In this document: piece after piece, positions 36,170 through 48,812 of the stretch
Layout of the letters: each line of letters opens with the position of its first letter
Numbering within the stretch: the first letter of the stretch is position 1
Source of the DNA: Antrodiella citrinella
Taxonomy: Eukaryota; Basidiomycota; Agaricomycetes; Polyporales; Steccherinaceae
Reading direction: 5' to 3'
DNA length: 64,000 nucleotides
Assembly: GCA_004802725.1 (NCBI GenBank)
Contig: SGPM01000013.1
Coordinates: 1-64,000, forward strand
Made by a program: the position numbers and the translations under genes
The notes under the pieces: model-generated
Databases searched by the model: none
Told to the model about the DNA's origin: nothing
The model's input: only the letters and a program-made list of their open reading frames with translations

Positions 36170-39100
36170 TCAGATGCGAACGACAATGAAAGGGACCTGC
36201 ATACAAGAAGATTAACGTCAAGTGAATAAGCAGCGAAGCATTATGAACGCACCTCGACGTCCTCGCCTTCCTCGTCGGAGGCCATGATCTCGACAATAAG
36301 GTGCTTGGCGTGAGGAGGGAGGGCCTTCTTGCTGACATGCTCTACCAATCTACTGAACTTCATCGGAAGACGTTCTTCGCTCTAAAGGACGACAATATTA
36401 AGTCCAAACTGAACGCGCTGAAAGCAAGCGACGATGTCCGCACCTTCTTCTTTCCGACGAACGAACTCCAAAGCATACTCACGCCCTGACTGACCATGCT
36501 GACATCTAATTTGTGCTCCTTGCTGAACCACCCGACGAACTCCTTCAACGTCGGGTCGTTCTTGAACTCGAAGCGGTCCCAGAGCGTCCACTCCGTCGTG
36601 CCGTACTTGTTCTTCGCAGCAGCGATAGGTTCCGAGAACCCGAAGAACGGCAGAGCGAGGTTCACGAACCCGTTCTTGTACTCCTCCAACTTGTTCTTAC
36701 CATCGATAACCTTGTACAGCTCCAAGCATACCAAGCCTGTGACGAGCGAAGTTGTCGTGGCGATAGCGGGGATGATCTTGCCAGCGATTTGCTTCGTGGT
36801 ATGACGGTCGGCGATGGTAATGTTGTAATTCATAGCACGGAGATTCGACGCCGCAGTGATAAAGTCGATGTGGTGGTTCGTGTCATCGTCTTTCTCGAAC
36901 TCCACTGGGTTGAGACGGAACCCGGCCAAAGAAGACGGCGCAGGCAGCTTCTTGGTCAAGTCAGTCAGATCGCTATCTCCACCGCTGCCGTCGCTTTGGA
37001 CGGGCTCGTTCTCGTTGATCTGGACCTTCACGCCGCTCCTGGGGGTGAACTCGGGGACCAGGACGTTGTCAGCGATCTTCTTGAAGAACTCGGGATTCGT
37101 CTCCCCGCGAAGGCCGTAGTTGTATGCGTGCAAGTTAGCAGCGGCAATAATATACGCGAGGTGCGTAGGCTGTGAAGAGCATATGGTCAGGATGGCAAAG
37201 GTTCAAAGACGAGATTACAAACTCACGTCGTTAGAGTCGAAAGTCAACGGATCCGGTGCCCTCTTGGGTCCACTCCAGAATGGCTGGCCGGTAGAAGTAA
37301 CCGCGTCTTTCGGCAAGCTGTAAAGCAACTGGCGGATGGAGTTGTTGTATTTATCCTCAAATTGCAACCTGGCCCAAATGATGCACTCCTCAAAAGTCAA
37401 CGGCTTGTCGGTCACCAGGTACGAGACGATTTGCTCGATTTGCTCCTTCTGCTGACCGGAGTACTTCAAATTGTTCTCCAAGTAGTTGGGTTCCGAGAGG
37501 TACGCGTTGACGGCCTGGGCGGGCTTGATGAAAAGATTCTCGAAATCTGTCCTTGACCACTGTATGCGTGAAATCAGTAACCACCAAAAATCCTATCGAA
37601 TGTGTTACCTCAATGGTGTGCTGAATAGCATTTGGGAAATTCTTGACCGTGCAGGATGGCGTCTCCTTCTCCGGTGGGTCTTGAGACGAAGAGTACGACT
37701 CAGTCAAATGAGGAATGATGACCTGGGTGTTGCCCTTGGTGCCAAGTGTTCCGGACTCGAGGAGAGGCTTCAGGTAGAACACACAACGCTGGTCCATGTA
37801 TTGGCCTTGGATGGTTGTTAAATGCTAAAGCGTACGAATACAGGCGATCACTCACGAGCTTTCACGTTGTCGAGGGCATTTGTTACGCCATCAATGCCAT
37901 CGAAGAAAGTTTGGTCGTATACGTCTACGCCATAGTCAGTGATACTGTGATGCCATAGCAGGCATAGACTTACCCTCAGTTTCATGTCCAACAGGTTCCT
38001 GTTTGCTGTCAATCTTGCCCACGAGGTCCGGATTCATGGCAGCAACGGCAGCAGCAGCAACTTCCGCCTTGAACTTTCCAAGATCCTTCGCCCTGAACAA
38101 GAATTGACGGTTGAGATTACTCTTCTCAATGGTGTCCAAGTCCGTAACGTGGATCTTGCCCTTCGGTCCGGATGCAAGACCCATCATACTCCAGTTCTTG
38201 AGCATCTCGCAGCCAATAGCACCAGATCCGACGAGGAACTGACGGTGGTTGCCAATTTTCTGCTGGAAGGTCTGTCCAAAAACGGCGATCTGACCGTCAT
38301 AACGGCTTCCGATAGGTTGGCAATCCGCTTCGGTAGGTAGTACGGTGGGTAGCGACTCGAGTGAGTCGAAGTAAAGATTTTGGACCATGGGATGGAATTT
38401 CGCAGAGCAAGCTTTGAGCACTTCTTGAGCAACGAAGCCACCAATAACGGCAACGACTGGTGACACATCTCCCGCCGCCTGATAAGACAACTCGTTCAGA
38501 GTCTTCTCATCGATGTCGGCATCGATCTTCTTGGCCAGAGACACAATGGCGGCGGCATCCTCAGCATTCCTTGGGCGAGGGAGTCGCTGCTGCGAAGCTT
38601 TGAACTCAGCGAGGGCCTGGAAACCAGCGTGCAGGGTAGCCGGACGATCGAACTTGGCGAAATCAGTGATGAAAAGCTCGGGTGCCTTTAGAGACTCCCG
38701 GAGAGATTTCTGTACGATTTTGAGTTTTAACCGCCGCACCGAGGCAGATGTATGCACTCACGAATTCTATAATCTTTGGCATTTTGACCTGAGTGAAGAT
38801 ACCACCACGGACGTAGTCACTGAGATTTGAGGTATCGCCAATTGAGAAGGTGTACGGCCCTTTGACTGAGACTTTCCTTGGCTCGCATGCGTTCAGCTCA
38901 GTCATACCCTGAACCTCAGTGAACGTCACGAAGTCGCCGTCTTCAAGACCATGTCGCGTCTCATCCAAGCAAGTCACAAGACCGTCAGCATCCTGTGAAA
39001 GCAGATCGCTTAGAATGACGCAATGCGCAGGGTCAACGAACGCTCATACCTTGTCTACAGACACGATCATACCGGTTAGAGGCTGCTCGCCTGTGGGATC

Positions 39101-39940
39101 AACGCAAGTAAATTTAGGGCCGAAATCGTTGAAGACGGACCTTCAAAGATGTTAGATATAAACGATAACATAGAGCAACACACATTACCCGAACAAGCCA
39201 CGCGTCTCAGCAGCGATGAAATGAATGTCATTCTCGTGTGTCCAATCGTTAATCTCCAGCTGCTTGCTGAGTGGTACGCCACACAGTACTACAGCCTATA
39301 AAGAGGATGAATAACTAAAGAAGTTGATGTACTCAGTACACTCACTTGGAAACTCTTGATCAAGTCAATTGTAATCTCCTGACCAGGTTGGCCACCCAAG
39401 TTGCGAACAGGGACGTATGCGTTCAATTCAGCAAGACGAGGAACGCCAGCATCTGCCCGTGACTTTCCAATGTCTTCTTGACGCAAGAAGAACTGGGACA
39501 TAACGCGTAAGGAACACCCGCATGTATGCTCGTACTCTCCCTCACCTGGGTGCTAAGATCTGCAATCTCCACGGGTTCGGGGTCGAAAACGGTCACGGAT
39601 TTGACACCAGCTAGAATAATGTTCTTCGCTGAAGAACAATTAGTCTGAGAATAGGCACGATTTTGGAGAACTCACCGATCTCGACGCCTAAGCCCTTCAG
39701 CCCAACTATGAGTACATTGGAAGCCGCCATGCGCTTCATGGCTACGGCGTATTAGTCAACGTCTAAATTGTCGATATCTCAGCTTACCTTCATGTCCTAG
39801 AACATATCTAAGGTATCCATGAGACTCGAGGATAACGGCACATAACAAAGATGAAGAACGTACAGTTGCCGAGAGTACAGACCCTCGTCGATCGCTGCCT
39901 CATCGACGTCCATCGCTGAGGGAAGATTCGTAGAGGCCAT
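36170..39940 (-). CDS. UBA1: Uba1, ubiquitin-activating enzyme E1
   Basis: Fifteen exons close in phase to 1012 residues, the normal E1 length. The inactive adenylation domain contains [18 protein letters not shown] and [19 protein letters not shown]. The active adenylation domain has the nucleotide loop [33 protein letters not shown] and [17 protein letters not shown]. The catalytic cysteine lies in [19 protein letters not shown]. The C-terminal ubiquitin-fold domain is formed by the last exons ([20 protein letters not shown] to [12 protein letters not shown]). Family knowledge: it activates ubiquitin with ATP, forms an E1-thioester and charges E2s; essential, nuclear and cytosolic. It shares a 248 bp divergent promoter with DPH6. 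Identification is secure. Confidence 0.96.
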
Positions 39941-40188
39941 TTATTGAAAATGCGGCCAATGTCAGGGATATGGAATGTATAAGGAGGAGGAGTAGAGGAT
40001 GGTGGTGGTAGGTCACCAAGGTATAAGTAAATGAAGTAAGCCTCGGAGTGTTACTAAACGCGCTACGCCGCAACGCCGAGTACGCGTAGACGCCCTACCT
40101 GGAAGTATTCGCCTCTCTTCCTGAACCTTCTGCTCTCGCGCTGCGCGCCGTCTATCCTGCATCCGACGCTTTGGGATTGAGAAAAAAC
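39941..40188. promoter_or_regulatory. Divergent promoter of UBA1 and DPH6
   Basis: Only 248 bp separate the two start codons, so the genes must share regulatory DNA. The sequence is GC-mixed with CG-rich words (for example ACGCGCTACGCCGCAACG) and shows no TATA box, fitting constitutive housekeeping expression. Confidence 0.5.
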
Positions 40189-42750
40189 ATGAAGTATGTT
40201 GCCTTGTTGAGTGGTGGGAAGGACAGCTGCTACAATCTAATGCACTGCTACCGCAATGGACATGAGCTCGTGGCGGCAGCGTCTCTGAGAGCTGATCATG
40301 GCAAAGGTTCAAAAAGTTCCTACTGCGCCGAATACACGATATGACGCTCATATATCGCTTTACAGATGAAATTGACTCATATATGTATCAGACCGTCGGT
40401 CAGGATGCAATAGAGTTTGTTGCGCAGGCTCTGGATGTACCATTGTACAGACGAGTGATCACCGGCACGGCCGTGAACATAGGAGCAGAATATGGCAGTA
40501 GAAATGCTGCCAAGAACGCTGGCGTTCAAGGAGACGAGACTGAGGATCTATACGCTCTACTCTCCGAAGTGAAGGTATGTTTTTGAGTTGTTCATTGTAC
40601 AAGTTTTTACTCATGACCAATCTAGTCGAACCATCCCAGAATTGAAGGCGTGTCAGTTGGGGCCATTCTTTCCACCTATCAGCGAGTTAGAGTAGAACAT
40701 GTGTACGCCGCATGCCGTCGGCCGTATCCAATATGTTCTTATGTCCCACCAGATGCCGCCGGTTATCCCTGACACCTCTGTGTTACCTTTGGCAGAGGGA
40801 CCAAGCGGAGTTGCTCTCAGAAATGATAGAAGCAGGTCTTGAGGCAGTCTTGATTAAGGTAGCTGGTATGGGACTCACAACGAAGCATCTGGGTCAGTCT
40901 CTGGCGCAGATGCAGCCTACCTTGACCAAGTTAGTGGGTACACGAGTTGTCATTTGATGAAAATCGAAATCTAATGTCCTCGCAGAATGCTCTATACGAG
41001 TTGCATATATGCGGTGAAGGGGGCGAGTATGAGACCTTGACATTGGATTGCCCGATGTTCAAACGGCGTATCACATTGTGAGTGTCGATCCTGTGCTCGG
41101 ACACGATGTCACCTTGACTTTGCAATAGGGTAGAGACAGAAACCGTGATTCACTCGGACAACGACTTTGCAACGGTGGCCTATCTTCGAATACTGAACGC
41201 TTCACTTGAGGACAAGCCGGACCTACGCCCATCAGAGCCAACTGTTCCTCCTTTACTAGAGGACAAGTTCGTGGTTATGGAACAGGAGCTGCACCGCGTG
41301 AGTGCTACATCCGTGCAGGAGCCGGCGATGGGCACGTCGATATTCTCGACACTCGACTTATCATCGGAAGACACGAGTCGTAACAAGTGGCTAGCTATCG
41401 CAGAAATACAAAGTTTGGGTTCCGCGGGTCAATCCGTCGAAGACGAAGCTCGAGAGTGTTTTCGCTTACTAGAGAGTGCGTGGACGACTCCTTTTCCTTT
41501 TCCTTGTGTCCCAGCTCTTAAATCCTTTCAACAGATAGCTTGCAGCAACATGCCCTAGACTTCTCGCACTGCGCGAACATCAACTTGTTTATAAGCTCGA
41601 TGGATCTGTTCGGACGCATCAACTCAGTCTATGCCGAATTCTTTGGCAGTAATCCACCCGCACGCGCATGTGTTGCGGTCGATCTGCCTGGTCCTTCTCG
41701 TATCAAAATAGACTGTCTCGCGTACACGGAGAACAGCCGGCAAGATCGGCATGCTCTGCACGTCCAAGGTCTAAGTTATTGGGCACCAGCCAATATTGGA
41801 CCGTACTCCCAAGCCATTGTTGCACGTACCATTCCTCTTATCTACGAAGTGTGCTGAACTGAACTGTGGTTAGGTGAATGAACAAGTCTTCATCTCCGGC
41901 CAAATAGGCATGCAACCGCATAACCTCTCTCTACCATCTCCGCCCTCGTTAGCGTTGGAGACGGCGCTCTCTTGTCAGCACGTTTCCCGTGTCCTTCAAG
42001 CTTTGAGGGACCACAGCGCAGGAACTTGGACCGGGCACACGCAATTGGCACTGTACTGGCTGCAGAACCACCAGGATCTTCCGTTGGTCAGACATGCGTG
42101 CGCATCCACAGAGGTAAGCGATCCCGATCGTATATAGGGGGAAAACATGTTACTGAAGTTCTTGACATGTGCATCGCAGGCGAAGAACGCTCCAAGTCTA
42201 TACGTGGTTGTCGCAGCCTTACCCAAAGGCGCGTTGGTAGAGAAACAAGTGTTAGTGCATACAGGCCGGTTTCTCGTGGCCGATGAAGACGGCGAGCTCG
42301 AGACCAAACTGCTGACACCCACTGCAGGCCAAGGTGCGTCTACACGCTCTTCGTTTTCGGACATCTTCACATTATCTTCAAACAGAGGATATCACGGGCG
42401 ACAATGAATCTCAAATACACTTGGAGTATTCGCATTTTGATGGCTCGAGGCTTTCTACGCTCATATGTTTCCGCGGAGTCGCCGAGGAAGCAATGCTTGC
42501 AACTCTACAGCAACGTCTGGGCTCATGGTTCCGCGAAGTTATTTCTCATGGCAGGCTCTTCTACAGGCCTTCTGATTCCCTACCGCCAGGTACGTTTTTG
42601 ACGAGTTTTCAATCCTGAGATGCTGACAATCCTTCAGTGAACTTTGCTGCACTGTTCAAATTTCCAATAACCACGATTCCGGCTCGGCTGATATCCTCAA
42701 AGCAAGCAGACAACTGGGATTATGCGCTATGTACAATAAGTCTCCCTTGA
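40189..42750 (+). CDS. DPH6: Diphthamide synthetase Dph6 with fused RidA-like domains
   Basis: Eleven exons close to 672 residues. The N-terminal ATP-binding domain opens with the PP-loop MKYVALLSGGKDSCYNLMHC. It continues QDAIEFVAQALDVPLYRR, VSVGAILSTYQRVRVEHV, SLTPLCYLWQRDQAELL and ELHICGEGGEYETLTLDCP, the diagnostic end of the domain. Two YjgF/RidA-like repeats follow: LSYWAPANIGPYSQAI|VNEQVFISGQIGM and a second at about NAPSLYVVVAALPKGALVEK. The intron between YSQAI and VNEQVF uses a less usual donor (gttgca) but is needed to join the conserved IGPYSQAI..V..VFISGQIG block. Family knowledge: Dph6 catalyses the last, ATP-dependent amidation of diphthine on eEF2; fungi carry this fused form. 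Confidence 0.93.
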
Positions 42751-42857
42751 AGAAAAAGTGTTCACGAAAGTAAAACCCAAAGCAGTTATAACAACATGTA
42801 GACTACGACACACTACAAGTACATAGATCCATGCAACCAAAGCGAACAACCAGAATC

Positions 42858-45392
42858 TTATGGGGTGTCCTCTGCCTGTAGGACTTTGAGTTCCGCGAGA
42901 CGTCTCCTCATCTCCTTCTCCGTCCGTGTGGGAGGTACCATGCGAGCAAAGACCGCACCAACCTTCAAACACAGAATCAGGATTTATGAGCATACCGTCG
43001 CAGGCAAAATCAACGTACCAAAGCGCAGAGGCCACCAAAGCGCAGAACCCAAGCAACACCATTCTTGCCATAGAACGTCGTATGATTAGTAGGATCATCA
43101 TCAATTTCCGCGTCCACTGCTCTGAAAATCGCGCTCGACACAATTGCAACCTGTACAAACCGTTAGATTGCCTCTTGCAGAAGCACACAATAAACGCACG
43201 ATGAATTGTGGGAACACGATAGCCAGATTGTGAATCCCAAGAATAGTGCCACCTGCCACTGGGTCGACATCGGGCGTCGTAGCATTATGTTCATCGAAGG
43301 AACGCCGCCTTCGCAGTAATGGATCGCGCTCTCCGGGGCCTGGGCGTATCGCGGGAGTAGACTGTGTCCGACTGTGAGACGGACGCCGACTGATTTCACG
43401 CGCGATGTGCTCGGCGTCGACCTCTACTTCCTGTTCCCGTTCCTTGAGGAACTGGAAAGAGCGTTAATGACATGATGGTAAAGGCGAAGTGAGGCTGCTT
43501 ACCTCCATGATGATCGCAAAAGGTACCCAGCAAGCGACAGCCCAGCAAATGCCGACAAGACTGACAGCAATAATGGCCTGCCACACCTTTGTGACGAAGA
43601 ACGTCGAGAATGTGATCGCTGAAAAGAGAAGCAGCGCCCCAGTCCAGATGTTTCGCAAGAAGAACGGCATGAATGGCAGCCTGAGGGGGCGGCCTCGACG
43701 GGCAGCTTCAGCTCTCCACTCGCGCAACTTCAGCTTCAGACGAGTGACCTCCTCATCTTCGTCCTCATCTTCGTCGTGTCTAAGCAGACGGGTATCGCGC
43801 TGGGCAAGGTAAGGAAGCAGCAAGCCGGCAATAACGGCAACTACAACCCGTACTCAGCAAGGGCGAGGAGGCGATGAAAGGTTTGGTGGCACTCACCGAC
43901 ACTGTATATCAACATAGCTAGTTCCCCCATGCGTGTTGCGGTGTCGTGGTCTGGGTCCCGTTGTATTTCGTACGCCATCACTTGACCAATGTAGGTAGTT
44001 CTAATTATTGTCAGACGACGCATGACGCGATGAACGAGAGAGAGAAACTTACGAGTAAAACAAGAATGGGAACCTAGACTCGAGTCAGTAGTGTGCCAGC
44101 AGAGTTTTACTTTGAGACTGACCATGCCATGAACGCGAAGACTTGGACAAGACAAACGCGTCGGATAGGTTTTGGTAGCTTGGTGACAGCAACATAGATA
44201 TTCCTGATGACATCTCCAAATTTGTTCCTAGGATGGATATAAGGATGAAGTCAACGTGAAGAAGATTGAGCAACTCACTCTTTCTCCACTTTGCGCGATT
44301 CGCGAACAGTTTCTTCCTGGGTCCAGCATGTGATCCACACGGTAATGACGAGAATGAGCGTGCTAATGACGCAGAACTTGCGGAACTGGTCGCCACCGAG
44401 TAGGTTCAATATAGGTAGTTTTGCCAAAGGGAAGAATCCTGGTCCATTGTTATCAGTAAGGGAAAGAACATTCACGGCATATTCAACACTCACCGAAGCC
44501 ATAGCCAACAATGTTGCCGGCATTCGTCATCTTACTGTGCCATGCATTCCCGGCATTGAGTTGTTCAGGAGGGGTAACATCAAGAAGCAAGTTTCGTAAC
44601 GAGGCCTGCAGAGCATTGAGAGCAAAATCAAGCAGATAGAAGGATACAATGGCGAGCCAGATGGCTGTGCTCTTAACCTGTGTTCACGTCCAATTAGAGA
44701 GCGAGCAATGACAAGACAAAGTTCGGATTCTCACAGTGCTGTTGCGTAGTGGGTCCCAGCTCCCTTCCCCTACGCCGAAGAGATCGACAAAGAATCCGGC
44801 TATGTCCTTGCAATATGCCAGGATAACCGTCGACACTACAAGGACCATGGTTGATGTCACTATCCAATAGCGTCTACGGTACTTTGAATTCGATGCGTCG
44901 GAGATGGCTCCTGGAAACAGTTCAGTTGTTGTAGGATATATTATTGAGGGGGGCCTCCTTACCTATAAGAGGCTGTGCGACGAGTCCACTTATTGGCCCG
45001 GCAAGCCACACTAAAGAGGTGAGCTGCTCTGACAGCCCCAGAGACAGCAGGAATGGCGTGCCATATCTACAACGGGTGTGAATGCGCCAGATAACACGAT
45101 GTAAGTCATAGCAGACGTACCCTAGCTCAACTGTCCATGCCACCTGCGCACCAGCCATGGAGATACTCAACTTAATGAGATCCATGGTAGTCATTCTTCG
45201 ACGAGCAGGATCCGCCTCGTTGTTTGGTGTCCCCTTCCTGCTCTTCGACCGACTGCCATTGGAAGACCCTGGCGTGGGTGCAGCGCTGTCCGGAGACTGC
45301 ATACGGACGTTCTGTCGGTGTCCGTTCCTCCCTGGCCATGCAATCTGTGATGTGGGGTCCGGGTCTGATTCTGCACTTGGAGGAGCTATCAT
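42858..45392 (-). CDS. Sucrose/alpha-glucoside-type H+ symporter (GPH/SLC45-like MFS)
   Basis: Twelve exons give 650 residues. The N-terminus is Ser/Pro-rich and cytosolic, then LIKLSISMAGAQVAWTVELG|YGTPFLLSLGLSEQLTSLVW forms TM1-2. The loop after TM2-3 reads GLVAQPLIGAISDASNSKYR with RRR following, the basic loop typical of sucrose carriers. Later helices include WLAIVSFYLLDFALNALQAS, RNLLLDVTPPEQLNAGNAWH, VGYGFGFFPLAKLPIL and VFAFMAWFPFLFYSTTYIGQ. A long acidic-then-basic cytosolic loop (HDEDEDEDEEVTRLKLKLRE) and a second Ser/Arg-rich loop before the last helices are additions. Family knowledge: S. pombe Sut1 and SLC45 proteins import maltose or sucrose with protons; the substrate is not decided by sequence. 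Its stop is 108 bp from that of DPH6 (convergent). Confidence 0.88.
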
Positions 45393-45823
45393 GGCGATAA
45401 CTGGGGGGAATAGAAAGGAAGCGAAATGTAGAGGGAAGGTATAAGTACGTTGGGGGATCCTCGGCAGACGAGAAGAACGTCCTTGAGGAGACCTTGCGCT
45501 TGCTTGCGCTGCTGACTCTGAGGGCGACTGCAATGATCACCTGGATATATACGGCAATCGCGGGGGACGCCGAGTACGTCAAGTCCCTCCGCCACTATGC
45601 ACCCGCGAACAACGTCCGATAAGAATGTTCATGAGTCACCGTTGAACAATTGCAAGACGACATGAGGTTGTATCTATTGTAAGTATAATCGCAATGATGT
45701 GTGGGGATATAAGTGAGTGAGAGGGAATGCTACAGGACTAAACAGTGGTAATATACAATGCAACAGGTTGAGCACACGGATACAAACAACTTCCTATCCC
45801 ACTAACAGAATAAAAGAATGAAA
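45393..45823. other. Intergenic region, ankyrin gene to sugar transporter
   Basis: 431 bp that should contain the promoter of the sugar transporter and the 3' end of the ankyrin gene (both minus strand). No TATA box or coding signal stands out. Confidence 0.35.
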
Positions 45824-47853
45824 TCATGCACGCGCGCCCAGCGATGAGTTCCGTTTGTGAGAGCCGCTATGCTCACTGTTGTGCTTGTGATGTGACGAAA
45901 GGAGGTTGCTGAAGGGCAACCGTCGTGACGATGTAGGGGCTGCTTGGGGTTTCGGAGGTGGAAGTGGAGGATTCGGGTCATTCGGTGGTGGAGGCGCAAA
46001 TCGTGCATACTCTGCTGGAGGTCCAGAAAAGACCGTCTTCCCTGGCCGGAAGGACTGAGCCTGTGTGGGGGTAGACGAGAGCCCCGGGTCGGACGGCGAC
46101 TGCGACGCTATGGGGGTCGTTGCACCCACCATTGCAGGACCTGTGCCTGATCTATTCCTCAACATCTCCTGGGTGGGCGGCTGGATGCCCGACGTCGACA
46201 GTGCGCCGGGCGTGGGACTCCGAAGTTGAGCGGCCGAGGCAGAGGGTCGTAGGTTACGTCGAGGCGCCACAGAACCTACTGACACCAACGATGCGGCAAA
46301 ATTGTCTTCGGCCTGTTGCGAGGAGCCATTCGCCGACGCATTGCCACCATTTTGTGAAAGAGCGTCCGTTGAAGTGGTAGCACCACTCCCGCTGCGTTGT
46401 CTATTCTTGTATTTTTCTATGGCATCCGCGTCTCGTTCCCGCATCCGTGAAGCGTACTGAGACAGGGCAGATACAGCACTTAATGAGCCTGGCAGTGTAG
46501 CATGTGGTTGTGCTGCAGAGGGAGACGGTATTGTAGAAAATGTGCTCGCGCTCCCGTTCGCTGAGGATTGAGCAGGGGAATAGGCAGAGGCAGATGGGAG
46601 AGTTGAGGGTTGGCGCGACGGAGATAACGACGACGAGAGAGCCGGATGACTTCGGGAGGGTTGTGGAGTGTAGGTATCGAGAGCCTCGCCCGAATCTGAT
46701 GTCGTGGTGGTGCGACTTGTTCCGGAACCACTACGCATTCGTACTCCGTTTCCATACATGCGTGGAGGTGGCGGTGGAGGCATCTGAGCTGCAAGAGAAC
46801 CCCATTCGTGCCCTCGAGCAGCCGCTTGGGCATAGACATTACGTCTACTTCGCTTGTTCAACTCGAACTGCGCCCGCGCAGTATCCTGCAGAACATCCTT
46901 GGTGTGTGTGCTGGGTTTGAAACGTTAGTACGGGAAACTAGGATCGATAATTGAGAAGAGACGTACGAATAAGCGTAGTCAGATGGTGTGAACCCTTCGT
47001 TGTTCCTCACAGAATATTGGCATCCACGCTCAATAAGGAGTTGTACTATCTGTTTCAATAGAAGTGATCAGTGACCATCTCCTAAGTGTGCTATGATGAC
47101 TACATACCACTATGTGTCCCCAAGCACTGGCGCTGAGTTGGGAAGTCAGTAACCACGCTAGCCACACGACCAAAAGACATACTAATGCAAAGCAGTATTG
47201 CCATCATTATCCGCAAGATCTACGTCTGCGCCGAAATCACAGAGCATCTGAAAGTCATGCAGATAAGTTGAGGACGACGGTAAGCGGTGAAGCAATGGGA
47301 CGTACCCTGACGAGGTCTTCATTCCCCTTCAACGCCGCGACGTGCAGCGCTGTTTTCCCCTGAACGTTTGCCCAATCTAGGAGATCTCCGTACCGCTCAA
47401 AGTACAGCCTTGCCATCCGCAAAGTAGCACTGTAGAAATCATGGTCGGAGGGGCAAGGGGAAAGGGTGTTTGATAGCGGGGCACGAGTATCCGCAAGAAG
47501 TATGAGAATGGTGTTATTATCTGCGTCCTAGAGGAAGAAATCAGCGTTCAAGTTAAGCGCGGCAGAAACCTTGAGCTAATATGCGAACCTTGCTATACTC
47601 TCGATCGTCATGTCCCTCACCAAGCAGAAATTCAAAGGTCTCCTCATGGCCTAGAACCGCCGCCCATGCAAGAGATGTATATCGTTTACTTGTAGGATCA
47701 GGATTGCGCATGTCCGTCTTCTTGCATAATCGCTTGACGATGAAGAGGTTGTTCTCTAGAGCGGCGTTATTCAGCTCAATGGTTGACATAATGGGCATAA
47801 CACATACCTTTTACTGCTCGACGCAGACGCGTGGAGGCGTCTTTCTCTGCCAT
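45824..47853 (-). CDS. Ankyrin-repeat protein with long Ser/Pro-rich tail
   Basis: Seven exons close to 564 residues. The start MAEKDASTRLRRAVK|ENNLFIVKRLCKKTDMRNPD precedes four or five ankyrin repeats: YTSLAWAAVLGHEETFEFLL, GKTALHVAALKGNEDLVR|MLCDFGADVDLADNDGNTAL, then HYASAWGHIV|IVQLLIERGCQYSVRNNEGF and TPSDYAYSTHTKDVLQDTAR. The intron after YAYS has a TACTAAC branch point. The last exon encodes about 350 residues of disordered sequence with PPPPPPRMYG, many SPS/TPS motifs and a short charged helix (YASRMRERDADAIEKYKNRQ). Such an N-terminal ankyrin and C-terminal disorder layout is common in fungal adaptor proteins, including the TORC2 subunit Avo2. I see the layout, not enough to name it. 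It is divergent with the STEEP1-like gene. Confidence 0.85.
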
Positions 47854-48135
47854 TGCTGGAAGAGAAACGAGGAAGGGGCCAAGCGTAAAAGAACGAGGAA
47901 GAACGGCAGAAGGGAGGAGGACAAGGAGAGACTGTTTGGGCGGAAAGCGAAGGATAATAAAGGGACGGGACACGTGATACCGTTCATTGGGGAACAAGAT
48001 CAGATCGGGCAGACTAATTTCAAATTCCGTTCCGTGTCCTCTTCTTTGCAACCCTCGACGACGCTCTACACGTGTATTCTCAGACCTCGAGGCTCTCAAT
48101 CCTACTTTCTCCGATATTCTGCACACCGTTCAGCC
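47854..48135. promoter_or_regulatory. Divergent promoter of the ankyrin and STEEP1-like genes
   Basis: 282 bp between two start codons. Purine-rich on the plus strand near 47880-47960; no TATA box at either end. Confidence 0.45.
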
Positions 48136-48812
48136 ATGCCCAAAGTCGTATCGCGTTCTGCTGTGTCTTCTTCAACTGATGGTCAATCTACCATCTCCGC
48201 TTTCCGCTTGAGAGCAGCTATGCTAACACCTATCCTGCAGCACTGCCAACTGCATCATCAACCGCCGCCCTGCGTGTCTATTGTGCGTCGCGTTTCATTC
48301 CTCTGCTCACACATACTGAAACTTCTTCGCTTATGGTCCCTCAGATTGTATATGTAGCGAATTTATAGTGCGTGTTGTTCTTGTGACAAGGCAATGCACA
48401 GAAGCTGATCATTTCGCGACAGCTTGTCATAGACAAATCACTTGCGAGTCTTCCGAGGAGAGAGACGGACGGTGCGATCGTAATTCGCTCTCAGGATAGC
48501 GAGGCGGGGAAAGCGAGGGTGTTCAAACTGAATGCTGTGTTCAAAGATCCCATATTGATTGAACGGTGCGTAATACTATCATCGGACACAGACACAACGT
48601 TGACCATTGTACGGGGTCTCAGACAAGGTGGTCACGAACGACAATATCGACTTCATTGTCCGCGGTGCAACCTCCCTGTGGCCTATCAAATCACCCCGCC
48701 GCCGATGAAGTCGGGCTCATTCACTTATGTTCTCAAAGGTGCAGTAAGCCAAGTGCAAGGCCAGCTGCCATCGGACGCGTTCGCAGACGAGAACTTTGTC
48801 AGGGCGTCATGA
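48136..48812 (+). CDS. STEEP1 (CXorf56) family protein
   Basis: Five exons (48136-48181, 48241-48282, 48345-48367, 48423-48565, 48623-48812) give 147 residues. MPKVVSRSAVSSSTDG is the conserved start. The zinc-binding-like half is assembled across a 23 nt exon: LRVYYCICSEFI|LVIDKSLASLPRRETDGAIV, then VFKLNAVFKDPILIER|RQGGHERQYRLHCPRCNLPV. Two Cys pairs (CxC and CPRC) are kept. A short tail follows (FTYVLKGAVSQVQGQLPSD). Family knowledge: human STEEP1 promotes STING exit from the ER; fungi lack STING, so the fungal protein must have another, probably membrane-traffic or splicing-linked, role. Length and motif order match the family. The 46-base first exon ends at a weak donor (G|gtcaat), the least certain point. 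Confidence 0.88.

Noticed and set aside
36513..37175. Plus-strand open frame of 220 codons
   Set aside because: Antisense to the C-terminal half of UBA1, which is unambiguous.
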